Source: Stomorhina lunata
Taxonomy: Eukaryota; Arthropoda; Insecta; Diptera; Rhiniidae
Length of the DNA: 64,000 bases
Direction of reading: 5' to 3'
Assembly (NCBI GenBank): GCA_933228675.1
Contig: OW121743.1
Location: 90,765,998-90,829,997, forward strand
The notes beneath the pieces are model-generated. The model was not told the origin of the DNA, searched no databases, and saw nothing but the letters and a program-made list of their open reading frames with translations. Shown one piece after another: positions 26,050-37,088 of the stretch. The translations under genes were made by a program, and so were the position numbers. Position 1 is the stretch's first letter, and every line of letters begins with the position of its first letter.

Positions 26050-27270
26050 TATCGTGAGCCTATATTCAATACCGACTATGAACCATATAAAATATTTATA
26101 CCCTTCACCACCACAGGTGGAAAGGGTATATTGGGTTTGTGCTGATGTTTGTAACGCATAGAAATATTGGTCTGAGACCTACCTTTTAGTATACCAATCG
26201 ACTTAGAATCACTCCCTTAGTGGCTGGCTGGCCGGTTATCCATGTAAGCTTGTTATCACGCTACAGGTCATAACTTTAAAGATAATTTGATGAAATTTGA
26301 CACAGGTTATTATTTTGGTCCAAGGACGATCCCTATACTTCGATTTACTATTTCGGGTACCTCCCATAGGGATGCCTTCCCGGAATAGAGTTTATGGTCC
26401 TTTATAGCCACAAATTTATTTGTATTTTAATAACATTCAGCACAAATATTGCTATCATAACCTTCCTAATTTTGTAGAATTGGCCCATATTTGACCATAC
26501 CTCCCATACTAGACACATTCCCAAAAGACGTTTATATACACATAAAAGCACAAAAACGTTAATAACTCTAAAGATAAATGTATTTGATTACTTAAACTTT
26601 GTACAGATAAATATTTAAATATAAAACATCAATCAAAATTTGGTAACAATCGGTCCACGATTGACCTTAGCTCCCATATCAGGCCCTTAGCCGGAAATGA
26701 TATAAATCTCGAAATTTTGAAAAAAAAGCACATAGTATATGTGACTTAAGGAAAACTTGTTTAATTGTTGGTCCATATTTGGCCTTAGTAGTGAAGGGTA
26801 TTATATAGTCGCACTTGACCGACTATAGCTTTTCTTACTTGTTTTAAGAACATAAAAGTGTTTAATATCTAAAATACTTTAATGAAAGTCAATATTTTCT
26901 CTGCAATATATTTAAGCAAATAGCTGCCTTAATAGATTTTTTCCCTCAGATTTTCATTATAAGGGGTGGTATTTTATAAAAAAAACAGTTTTCCAATAAA
27001 AAGTGTTTTCAACAAAAATTGGTTCATAGGCGGTATTGAATATAGTCTCACGATATATTCAATACCGACTGTGAACCAAATAGAATATTTTTATTAATAG
27101 GAAAAAACTTTAAAATCTAAAATATTTAAATAGTCAAAATTTCTTCTACAATATATTTAAGCCAAAGTTCTAAAATAGATTTCTTGCCTCTGATTTAAAA
27201 AAAAAAAAGTTTAACAATAAAAAGCGATTTTGAGAAAAATTGGTTTAAAGACGGAATCAAAAGCAGGCTC
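26050..27270. repeat. Duplicated repeat unit interrupted by a TATACCC element
   Basis: A unit with ATATTCAATACCGACT, GAACCA, ATATTT, AATCTAAAATA and GCAATATATTTAAGC occurs at 26050-26098 plus 26844-27050, and again at 27055-27260. The first copy is split by copy C of the TATACCC family. Between the copies, 27030-27083 forms an inverted repeat with 26-bp arms around GGTATTGAATAT. The family is not recognised. Confidence 0.65.
26095..26843 (+). mobile_element. TATACCC-family repeat, copy C (longest copy)
   Basis: The left end is TATACCCTTCACCACC with its own hairpin (AGGTGGAAAGGGTATA). The right end has GTGAAGGGTATTATATAGTC, a hairpin TAGTCGCACTTGACCGACTA and then CTTTTCTTACTTGTTT. At about 749 bp it is the most complete copy here. 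No open frame survives. The subterminal inverted repeats and 3' hairpin suggest a non-autonomous DNA element, perhaps Helitron-like, but the class cannot be decided from sequence alone. Confidence 0.75.
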
Positions 27271-28067
27271 TCGATGTGCCGGGATTCAAATCAGGTCAAT
27301 AATATTAATCTTACTTAGACGTAAAAGCGAGAAAAAATCGTATGTCTAGATATCCTCGTTGAATTATCCAGATTTATCACTTGTTAGATATTATCAATAT
27401 AAGCCTGACAGATTCCAATTCTATCCTGCAATCCAGAACAATATCAATATAAAATATTATTTCAGGTTTAGCTTCCTCCTATTATCCAGTGCAACATAAG
27501 CAAGCTTAGGCAGCCCATACTACCAGAAGCCGATGACTTTTTGTAATGTTCCCAAATATCACGATCATTAAGAAAACTCATGACAATGAGTATTAACCCT
27601 AGAACCTCATCCTTCGTCAAAATTACTACGGAAAATTTTATTTTCAAATTAAAACAAAAAAAAGGGCTATAATATGTTAAATTTTTATTATTAATTAGGA
27701 AATAAACAACTGAATTTCATTAAAAATTTATTAAAAAGAGTCTATTAATACATAAGAAAACTATTTCGGTATCCATTTTTGCTCACGAAGAGTTTTATAG
27801 TCTCTTGAAGTATACGTAGTCAAAATGACGTAGGATGACGTTAGTGTATGTAAAATAAGGATGACGTTCCTGGGTTAAAAACATTCAGTTGTGAATTTCA
27901 AACAATTTGACTTCCTTTATTAGATCAGATACACATTATCATTTTAAGATTGAGAACTGACATTTAAAACCATTCGTATTCATTCAATTGTAGACCAAGG
28001 TAGAGGTAGGTGCTATGAAACATTCATGTGTTGTTTCAAACAACACATGAATTAATCATTAAGCCGC
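27271..28067. other. Spacer with a dispersed repeat fragment and a 14-bp palindrome
   Basis: Bases 27495-27600 match 58950-59053 (GCAGCCCATAC, AGAAGCCGA.GACTTTTTGTA, ACTCATGA.AATGAGTATTAA), so this is a dispersed repeat. A perfect inverted repeat with 14-bp arms and a one-base loop is at 28023-28051. No gene is seen. Confidence 0.5.
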
Positions 28068-28760
28068 TATTTAAATACAATATCTGAATGGGGACGCGCG
28101 AATAGAGTTGATTTTAATGCTCGAAAAATTCAAAATTGCATGCTTACGCATAAGCGCGCGGCTGATCTTATTAGTTCATCAGTTATCGTAGATGGTATAA
28201 ATATCCTGATGTTCTGGTCATGAGAATTCAGTGTGATGTTCATTGTTCTAACCACATTTTTTAAGTGGCGAAAGAAGCACTCAAGTTTCTGAGTTTTCTA
28301 AAATGGAAATACTTTACTCCAGCTGATCTTTGAACTATTAACAACACCTATATCTGATGTGTATGAAGTTAAATTTGAAATTTAAAACCCTAGACATAAA
28401 CCAATGTTTTTAACAGAGCTCTGTTATGTATTTAACATAGCTCTGTTAAGAACCAAAAATAAAGGGTATACACAAGGAATTCGAATTACCAGTGAACCAG
28501 ACAACGTGGGCGGACAAATGGGGTATTAGATTGTAGGCGAGGATGTTATCTATGGATAATATCCCCGAGTTGTATTCCAAAAATGGAATGCAACTCTCAT
28601 GTATGGGCCGGTGTTTGGAATAACCTACTAGTTATATCACGAGTACCACAATATCATCTAAGGTCATCACATCACCCATATTTAGAGTTTCATCATTCGA
28701 AGCTAGCTATCATTATGTCCTTCTAGAAATAGACTATGTTAAGGATATGAATGTGGTCTT
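28068..28760 (+). pseudogene. Non-LTR retrotransposon reverse transcriptase pseudogene
   Basis: The conceptual translation from 28068 gives LNTISEWGRANRVDFNA, then LTHKRAADL, then (after a frameshift) a stretch around MRIQCDV and VAKEALKFLSFLKW, and further on the short block NSHVWAG near 28590. This order matches the C-terminal part of reverse transcriptase in jockey-like non-LTR elements, where WG..N.V.FNA, THKR and NSH.WAG are familiar. Several stops and frameshifts, plus unrelated sequence at about 28380-28560, show that it is dead. The N-terminal part of the element is absent. Confidence 0.7.
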
Positions 28761-30400
28761 AGCATTGTGAGTATTTATCTATAGAAACAGATATTGTAAA
28801 AACAGATATGACGTCAGACTTTTTCACCATCGTCCCGCCTGCATCTTCATCAGAATTATTTCTCACAAAGTTCTTTTCTTATTTTTTAATGTATTATTTT
28901 CTATTCCAAATTCTCTTCAGCCACAAAATGATCTTTCCTATAGACCTCTTTGCTCAGTTTTTTAACAAAAAAAAAATGTCAACTCACCAAGTGCATCACT
29001 CAAGGACTAGTCACCTTTTAGATACAGCTGCGGCAAGTTACTTTCATCTATAGATACTATAAAATTTAGTTTTAACTTATGGGATAAATGCATATTTATT
29101 CTGGTTCTGGTTTAGATGTGATCCTTGTTGGCAATCTAATGAGCCCCTCCTGACTACCAATAAACACTTTTAATCTATGAAGGCTGTGAGTTTGATAAAC
29201 CCCTTTAACCCGCCTCTACTGAGGCAGGCAAGGAGAAAAATTTAAAGTAAAGGCTAGATCATATTCTTATTCCTAAGATTATCACCAGGCTGTTTTTGAT
29301 AACAAATCGCCAGGCTAGTGCAAACATTTGTTAGTTGCCTTAGAAATAAACGGCACATTATATTGTTCAGTAAAGTTTTTTGTCAATTTAAGAGATTCTT
29401 TTTGCTTAACAGTTTGAGATTAAATATCGTGTTTATAAAATAACTCACTCCATTTGCTTATCTATTCTTTGAAGATCTAAACTTGTTATTTTTTAAGGTA
29501 CTATCTTGGAGGAGATAATCAAATTACATATTTTGCTGTCATACTCCGATGATTTTCCATTTATCGTCCATATGTGGGGTATATTTTCCAATCAGAAAAC
29601 CAGGGGCGCATATTTTAAAAGCTTTCGGATTTCATTTAACAATATTTAAAAACTTAAAGAAATGTTTGAAATGTTTATTGAAACCTATAAAACGATCTAT
29701 ATATTTCAACGTTTAAAGATTATGATACGCATATTCCAATATGTCGGCCGGTATCTCACGAATCCAGAGTATTAACTTTTGCAAGCATGCCCCAGGTTGG
29801 AAACTTAACTCTCAATTGTGGCAATTTTTCAGTGTTGTATGACACAACATCTTATTGACTATATATCAGCCAAGTCTAGGTCTTCCATTTTGGGCAAAAC
29901 AAAATTTTTAATCAGTTTTTTTTTCTTTGTGTGCTTTTCTGTTTAGATGATAGTCTTAGCTATATGTTAATATTTGTTTAGACACTATAATTCGTATTTA
30001 ATTTGTCTTTCAAATTACATGTAATTTCTGGTTTTCGATCTGTCTAGAATGTGGGATACTCATCCCACATGGTCTAATCATAATTACCATTATCGAAACG
30101 GAAAATTTTCAAGATGCATATTCTTAACCGAGCATAAATTTTAATAAACAAAATTTGAAATTCTACAAATGTTGATCATTGGGAACTCAATTCATTGTTA
30201 AATAAAAAACCAAACTAAACGTGTTTGACAGTAAAAAAAAGTTTCTAAAAAAATCACTCGATTCTTCTACTACATTAAAATACTACCACTACTGATACAA
30301 CTTCTAATTTTCCTTTAATTTGGGACTCCCTAACATATACTCTCACACAAACGGATATTGTTTTTTTTTGTCATTCTTATCTTTATTCACCATTTACTTG
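28761..30400. other. AT-rich spacer, short hairpins only
   Basis: No gene is supported. The open frame at 28808-29053 may be further decayed retroelement sequence but has no recognisable motif. A perfect 8-bp inverted repeat, ATGTGGGA and TCCCACAT, flanks a six-base loop at about 30049-30070. Confidence 0.4.
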
Positions 30401-30995
30401 TACTTATTTAATGTTTTTCTTTTTACAAATTTTTCCTCTTTTATTACATTTCTTGGGCACTTGTATCGTTGACATCTGTCACCATTTGCTTTTCGACGCG
30501 TTATTATCATCGTTTTGTCATTTTGTTGTCACTTTAGTTGTTTGTATATTGTTGGTGGTGCTGCTGCTGCCACTACTGTTGGCTGCATGTTTGGCCTGTG
30601 CTCTATGTTAAATGTCAGTCACTGGGTTTGTAAGGAGAAGAACAAGAAGAGTGGTTGCTGGCTGTTGTCTCCTGCTTGAGTTTGTTTATGCGGAAAAAAG
30701 AGAGTTTTGCTCTTCTCCGGTTTGATGTTGTTGTAGCTGGCTGGTTGTGTGACTTTGGCTGAGTTAAGGCTCTGACTGACTGACTGACTATTGCAGACTT
30801 GTTGCCTGACTTTTGAAGTGGAAATCTTAATTGCTACTGTTGCTAAATGTTTTGCTGCTACTGTCAACTGCTGATGTTGCTGCTTTTGGTTTTTTTTTAT
30901 TAAATTGAATACATTCAAATATACACAATGAGAAAGATTTGATATAAAAAGTTTAGAGATATTGTTGGATTTTCTTGCTTTTTGATGCAAAAAAA
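30401..30995. other. Triplet-rich, less AT-rich patch
   Basis: This patch holds GCTGCTGCTG, GTTGTTGTAG and (TGAC)n-like runs. On the minus strand an open frame (30619-30990) reads a Gln/Ser-rich low-complexity sequence, but it opens at TTG and has no known domain. Such CAG/CAA-rich patches are common in 5' untranslated first exons of insect developmental genes, so a remote first exon is possible. Nothing here proves it. Confidence 0.35.
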
Positions 30996-32040
30996 TATTA
31001 AATATAAATATCTTTAATACGCCTCAGTGAATGTTTTTAGAATAAAAAGAAAAAAATGGCAAGAAAATGAGATTTTGTCAAGCGATTTAAAGAAAATCTA
31101 AAAAGTCCTTAATCATTTAAGTTTCAGGAAATTTTTGAAGCAAAACATTTTGTCATTCAAATTCAATTTTTCAGCAGATTATCTTAAATTTTAATGCTTC
31201 CTTTTCTATTTATTTTTCATTATCATTATTTTTAATTTACTCAAAATCATTTACAAAAATACACCACCTGCCTTTGCAAGCCTATACAAAAATTTACCTA
31301 TTCTTATACCTTCTATTTTCATTTCACCCTAACCACCCTCTGCTTTTCATACATTATTCCTCAATGCCCTTGAAATGGCTGGTTTTATAAGCCAGGCAAA
31401 GGCAGGCAAACAAACAAAAAACACAGAAAATGCGAACACATTATCAAATACTAATCCCCAAACAAATTACAATTTTGTTAAAAGCCTTCAATAGAAAACA
31501 AATCTCTGCTTTTGTCGAGGTAAATATATTTTTCATTTTAATCTTTTCTATTCAATATTTTTTTTTTTAATTTAAAAACTTTTTTTTAAATTTTATCACA
31601 AAAAGGAATTTTTTTTTATATATTTTTAATTTTATCAAAATTCATGCTTCCCAAAGCCATGAAAATCATTCCATTTATTTTATATGCCTGAATAATTTTG
31701 TAACATATCGTAAATTTTGTTTAAGGAAAAAAATGTTTATAGCAAAATGCTATAATTTACACAAGATTATAAAAATTTAAAAGGCATAAACATGTTTTTA
31801 TTTAAGATTTACATTGACTAGAATGAATTTGCATTTAAAAGAAAAATATCTTTTTATTTGAGATAAATAGATTGATAGCGCATAAAAGAACAATCACTTA
31901 CATATGGGTAGATCCCAAAAAAAGTCCACCGTGATCAAAAAATTAAAAGTTAAAACAATAGATTTTTTTACGATAATGTAATAGCGAAATACTAAAATTT
32001 TAATCTATTTAGCTATAATTTTTGTAAATTAGATGAATAA
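30996..32040. other. AT-rich spacer, no feature seen
   Basis: No gene or structured repeat can be supported. Confidence 0.4.
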
Positions 32041-32345
32041 TTTGTATACCCTTCACCTCCGTAGGTGGAACGGGTTTGTGCTGATGTATGTAACGCACAT
32101 AAATATTTATCGTAAACCCACCTCCTAGCATACTAATAGGCCTTGAATCAATTTCTGAGTCGATGTCAGTCCATCCGTACGTCCGTCTGGACGGCTGGCT
32201 GGACCCCCACGTAAACCATGCAATCAAAGTTCAGGTCGCAATTCTAAAGATAATTTGATGAAATTTGCACAGATCATTTTTTTTTTTTGATAGTGGGACC
32301 ATGGCTATTGAAATTCGTAAGAAGTTTGAAATTTTTATCCAAAAA
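32041..32345 (+). mobile_element. TATACCC-family repeat, copy D (3' truncated)
   Basis: It starts GTATACCCTTCACCTCC and carries GTTTGTGCTGATGTATGTAA, the ATCAATTTCTGAGTCGAT block, the GTCCGTCTGGACGGCTGGCT block and AGATAATTTGATGAAATTTG, in the order seen in copies C and F. It breaks off after GGGACCATGGCTATTGAAATT. The antisense open frame at 32009-32227 is a reading of the repeat. Confidence 0.75.
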
Positions 32346-32579
32346 TTTTAAATGTAAAAATTTGCTATTAAAAACAAAGCATTTTTCAACACAATCATCT
32401 TAGGCGGATAGGTACGTCGCTAATGGGACTCACAAAAACTGTCTTCCAAAAAAATTATATCCAAATATAGTAACCGTATGGTTCGCTTTGTAGTCAAGCA
32501 TCATCATAAACAAAATTCCTCTACCGTACGAAAGTCATACCGCCTCCCTCTAAGAGCCTTAAATTATCATTGGCGAATA

Positions 32580-33677
32580 TTTGTTAACGAAAAATTATCT
32601 TTGGTGTTAATTTTTCTATGTCAAATTTTTATTGGTGATAATTTTTCATAGAAAAATTATCAGTGGTGATAATTTTTCATAGAAAAATTAATATTGGTGA
32701 TAATTTTTCATAAAAAAATTATCATTGGTGATAATTTTTCATAGAAAAATTATCATTGGTGATAATTTTTCATAGAAAAATTATCATTGGTTATAATTTT
32801 TCGTAAAAAAATTATCTTTGGTGATAATTTTTCATAGAAAAATTATCATTAGTGATAATTTTTCATAGAAAAATTATCATTGGATAGAAAAATTATCATT
32901 TTTCATAGAAAAATTATCACTGGTGATAATTTTTCATAGAAAAATTATCACTGGTGATAATTTTTCATAGAAAAATTATCACTGGTGATAATTTTTCATA
33001 GAAAAATTATCATTGGTGATAATTTTTCATAGAAAAATTATCATTGGTGATGATTTTTCATAGAAAAATTATCATTGGTGATAATTTTTTACAGGGATAT
33101 TATCATTGGTATTAACTTTTCATAAAAAAATGATCATTGGTAATTATTTTTCTATTGGTGATAATTTTCCTAGTATGTAGGTATGTATCTATTTCTTTTC
33201 TTGGGTCTCCTAAATTATCATTGGTGATAATTTTTCATAGAAAAATTATCATTGGTTATAATTTTTCGTAAAAAAATTATCTTTGGTGATAATTTTTCAT
33301 AGAAAAATTATCATTAGTGATAATTTTTCATAGAAAAATTATCATTGGATAGAAAAATTATCATTTTTCATAGAAAAATTATCACTGGTGATAATTTTTT
33401 ATAGAAAAATTATCATTGGTGATAATTTTTCATAGAAAAATTATCATTGGTGATAATTTTTCATAGAAAAATTATCATTGGTAATTAATATTAATAATTT
33501 TTCATGGAGAAAATATCATTGGTGATAATTTTTCATAGAAAAATTATCATTGGTGATAATTTTTTACAGGGATATTATCATTGGTATTAACTTTTCATAA
33601 AAAAATGATCATTGATAATTATTTTTCTATTGGTGATAATTTTCTTAGTATGTATGTATCTATTTCTTTTGTTGGGT
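32580..33677. repeat. 31-bp hairpin minisatellite array (TGATAATTTTTCATAG type)
   Basis: Each 31-bp unit is a perfect hairpin: TGATAATTTTTC, loop ATA, GAAAAATTATCA, then a four-base linker such as TTGG or CTGG. About 30 units are present. A higher-order duplication of about 470 bp is visible: the variant block at 32780-33206 is repeated at 33240-33677, including the unusual TTTTTTACAGGGATATTATC and the flanking non-repeat sequence GTATGTATCTATTTCTTTT. Confidence 0.93.
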
Positions 33678-34003
33678 CTTCTATAGGATTTGATGTGTTG
33701 TAAAGATCTGTATATATATCTATGTTTTTTATCTATGTGTGTTTTCTCCAAGATTTGATGTAGTATGAAGATCTGGTCAATAGTAGATTTGCATGGTCTA
33801 AGTCCTTAGGTATTAATTATTTCGATAACTTTGGATTATACCTCTATAATTGACACGTTTTTATCTGCGTGTTTATACACTGGACAAGGAATTCTGTGAC
33901 TCTGATCGTCGGACATACATTCTTTAACAAAAAAAAACTCTGCTGGAAATACATCGGCACCCGCAGCTTTGCTATTTTTCAGTCGGGTCGGGTGATTATA
34001 CGA

Positions 34004-34380
34004 TATCTGTTCAAAAAATAAGGTAAATTTTCAGACTTCGCGGTCTACGTAAATTTGATTTTTTTTATTTTGTTACATTGGTACACTCCTCTCGAAGATA
34101 AATTCACAGTTTTAACAATTTATCATATTTAATTTTTTTATAGGAGGCATAGAAGTAAGAAGTGTTTTACGTGATCAGCAATTCAAAATTGCTAAATTTT
34201 GACAGACTTGCTAAAAAGGGTAATAACTGGTGTTGAATCATGGGTATATGGTGATGACATCGAAACCAAAGTCCAATCGTGCCAATATAAGAGCTAGCGC
34301 TAAAAAGCATGCCAATTTCTATCAAATGTGAAGGTTTCGCTGACTGTTTTTATTTCGGAAGCGAAGTTCACTTTTTTTGA
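34004..34380 (+). pseudogene. Mariner transposase relic
   Basis: The conceptual translation near 34213 gives KRVITGVESWVYGDDIETK, then VQS, and after two stops NVKVSLTVF. This matches mariner transposases, where ITGDE.WVY.YD carries the second catalytic aspartate and NVKV.LTVFFD the next strand. Here the key aspartate of GDE is replaced (GVE) and stops are present, so it is inactive. Upstream sequence from about 34004 (TCTGTTCAAAAAATAAGGT) is plausibly its 5' inverted terminal repeat. No 3' end was found. Confidence 0.8.
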
Positions 34381-34928
34381 AACAGACAACTATAATAACG
34401 TTATCAATGATTTGTTAAGACTTATCACTAATATTTAGGATTACTTAAATCTTACGATAAGTTATATGACGATTTGACAAAATTAATTGAAGAACAGTTT
34501 TTAAGTCTTTAGAACAAAACAGATTTTGAACGAAATTCACGATACTCGTCCCAGAGATAATTATGGAACGATAAATTTCAGTATATAGGTCAGGAGGAGT
34601 ACCTAAATCCAGGCAGATCAAAAATCATTCTTTATATCTAAATTTCAAAACAGAACAAATACGAATTATGTAGTTTTTTGAAAAATATCAAAGGCTCTGT
34701 AAAGTGAAATAAAAAATATTGAGATGAACATAAGTTTATTTTAAAACTTGGCATTGTTGTAGCCGGATTTATCAATTTGTTCGTTTATAGTTTATATATT
34801 GTCAAAAATGTCAAACTTTTCTTTAGGAACGTGATTTGTCAAATGACAGCAGCACAGGAATTGGTAAATCTCGAAATATAAAAGCAACCTTTAAATTAAT
34901 AGTTCGTATGAAAATATATTAATAATTT
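34381..34928. other. AT-rich spacer, no feature seen
   Basis: No feature can be supported. Part of this may be unrecognised 3' sequence of the mariner relic. Confidence 0.35.
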
Positions 34929-35060
34929 GTGAACCGCCGTGTTAAAGCAGGTTAGTCATCCGCCTAGCAAACCAGAGGTCCCAAGTTCGATCCCCGGCCA
35001 AACTCACTTGAAAAAAATAAATTTTCAAAAAAACAGCGGTTCACCTCATAACTCAGCTAG
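34929..35060 (+). mobile_element. tRNA-derived SINE-like element, copy 1
   Basis: A tRNA-like 5' part carries GTTCGATCC at 34985-34993, a good Pol III B box, and an A-box-like AAGCAGGTTAG near 34946. The first 12 bases (GTGAACCGCCGT) are repeated in inverse near the 3' side (35033-35044) with one mismatch, so the transcript could close into a stem. Homology to copy 2 runs from the first base to CTCAG.TAG at 35060, which defines the ends. There is no clear target-site duplication or poly(A) tail. The tRNA ancestor cannot be named with confidence. Confidence 0.75.
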
Positions 35061-37088
35061 TCAAGGAAACGGAGCTAAAACGTAGGTCCCTTTCAATGAG
35101 TCTAAAAATAGAATCGAATGCAGCACATTTTCTGCGAATAGTACCCCTTATTCCAATTAGAATGTTGTCGGGGAATTATTTATAATTTCGTTTTTTAAGG
35201 CAAAATAAACACATCTCTTTTATCCTTGACTCCCAGTAAAGCACAGGGCCACAAAAATTAAAAAAAAAACAAATTTAAAAAAAGTAAACACTTACTTAAG
35301 ATAAAATAACTTTTTCCCCTGATTAACTAAATTAATAGAATTATACCTATCTTAAAGACTCTAGTCTCAGCTTTCATGTAATATTGAAATCGTCTGCATA
35401 TATTTGCATATGTTACCAATATAAGTATATATGTATAATGTATAACATAAGATTATTAAATCAAATATTTGAAGAATTTAAAACAAAAACCAACAAAACA
35501 GAATTAAATCACAAAATTTATTACAGCAATTTTCTTTGATTTAAAGAAAACACTTCTTAGCCCGGTTTATTGTTCTTGCCAACCGCAAGATAATCTAGAA
35601 GTGCCTGATAAAAGTTAAGCAAAAAAAGGCCTGGGAATTACAAAAGAGTAGATATTTTTCCATTTGTTTCGTTTTTGTTTTTTTTTTTTTTTTGCTTTAA
35701 CATTCTTTAACATGACCTTTACCACTAGTTTATGTTGTTGGTTTTAAAGCTGCTAACATTAATGTTGATGTTGTTATTTTTGTTTTTCTTGTTGTATTTT
35801 GCATTTATATTATTATTTTCTATACACATAAAGAAATTGAGCAAAAAAAAAAAAGGAAAAACTAAAAGAATTTTAAACCTCTAGAAATTAAAGCCACAAA
35901 AAAGTAGGAAAATTAAGCAGAAGGTAAGAAAATCTTCTTCTTCTCTTAAGTAAAGGGCGAAAATATTTACACTAAAGGAAATGGAAAGTTGTAAATTTGT
36001 AAACTTAACTGAATACCACTACTACTACATATAGTATAATATAGTAGAAATAAACATCATACGCACCGTTGGTTTTTTTTTAAACGTATACCCAGATAAT
36101 AAATTTCAATATTTTATATATTTTTAATATTCCTTAAAGGTTTTTGCTGATGCTGCTGGTTTCCTTTTTATGTTTTTACTATGAAAAATCATAAATTTCA
36201 ATACATTATATACGTTATATATTTTTTAAACATGAATTTTATGTTTTTATGCTTTTTATAATAGATTCGAGTATAAATTTAAAACACCCATAAATATACA
36301 ATATTTTGTAACTTTATACTATAAAACACTTAATACTCTAACACTCGTTTTTATTTTTTTTTTTTTCCTCTTATTTTTTTTTAAATACACAGTTAGACAA
36401 AAAGATACTATACTGATGATATTAACACCCTTAATTTAACAATTTTTTTTTGTGGTTAAAAGATCAATTTTTTCTGGAATTTTTTAAGCTCTTTAAAAGA
36501 TTTTTCTTAATTCTTTAAATTTTTGATTCAATTTTCTACATTTTTATCGATAATTTCTAGCTTTTTTTTTCAATATATATATTTTAATTTTTTTCTACTT
36601 TTTTCAATTTTCTACTTTTATTTTAATTTTCAACTTTTTTTTGTAATTTTTTTCTAAAATATTGGCTGCATTATGCGCTTAAATTCACCTTGTGAACCGC
36701 ACTCGTTTGTAGTGAGAAACACTCTGAGTTGTTTTCTTTTGCTGTGCAAAATTACCAGAGCTACCAAAAGACACACACACTCAAACATATTCTTCTCTCA
36801 TAACAACAATTTTATCAATTTTCCCCCATTATGTTGCCTGTGTCTTTTTATTTTTGGTGCTATTTAATGCTGCTTCTGTTGCTTTTTGCAAGGTTTTTCT
36901 TATTCCCTTTAAGTTTCTGTTGGTTTTGCTTTGTATCAGAGCCGTCTATATTGGACATAAAATCATTAACATTAACAGTAACATTTACGTAAAATATAAT
37001 AACAACAACATGTTTTTATGTAGCATAACATGGCACAGTGAAAGATTTTTTAAAAGCAGAGGTAAAAAATTGCTGGACTCACTCATTG
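35061..37088. other. AT-rich spacer with homopolymer runs
   Basis: No gene is supported. There are long T runs (35678-35693, 36351-36366) and a slightly more complex patch at 36660-36950 with two open frames of 64 and 79 aa and no known domain. That patch could be an untranslated exon, but no splice or promoter evidence supports it. Confidence 0.35.

Noticed and set aside
30619..30990. Minus-strand Gln/Ser-rich open frame of 123 aa
   Set aside because: It opens at TTG, is of low complexity and has no known domain. Kept only as a comment on the triplet-rich region.
34213..34380. Possibly active mariner transposase
   Set aside because: Two in-frame stops, a lost catalytic aspartate (GVE in place of GDE) and no detectable C-terminal part.
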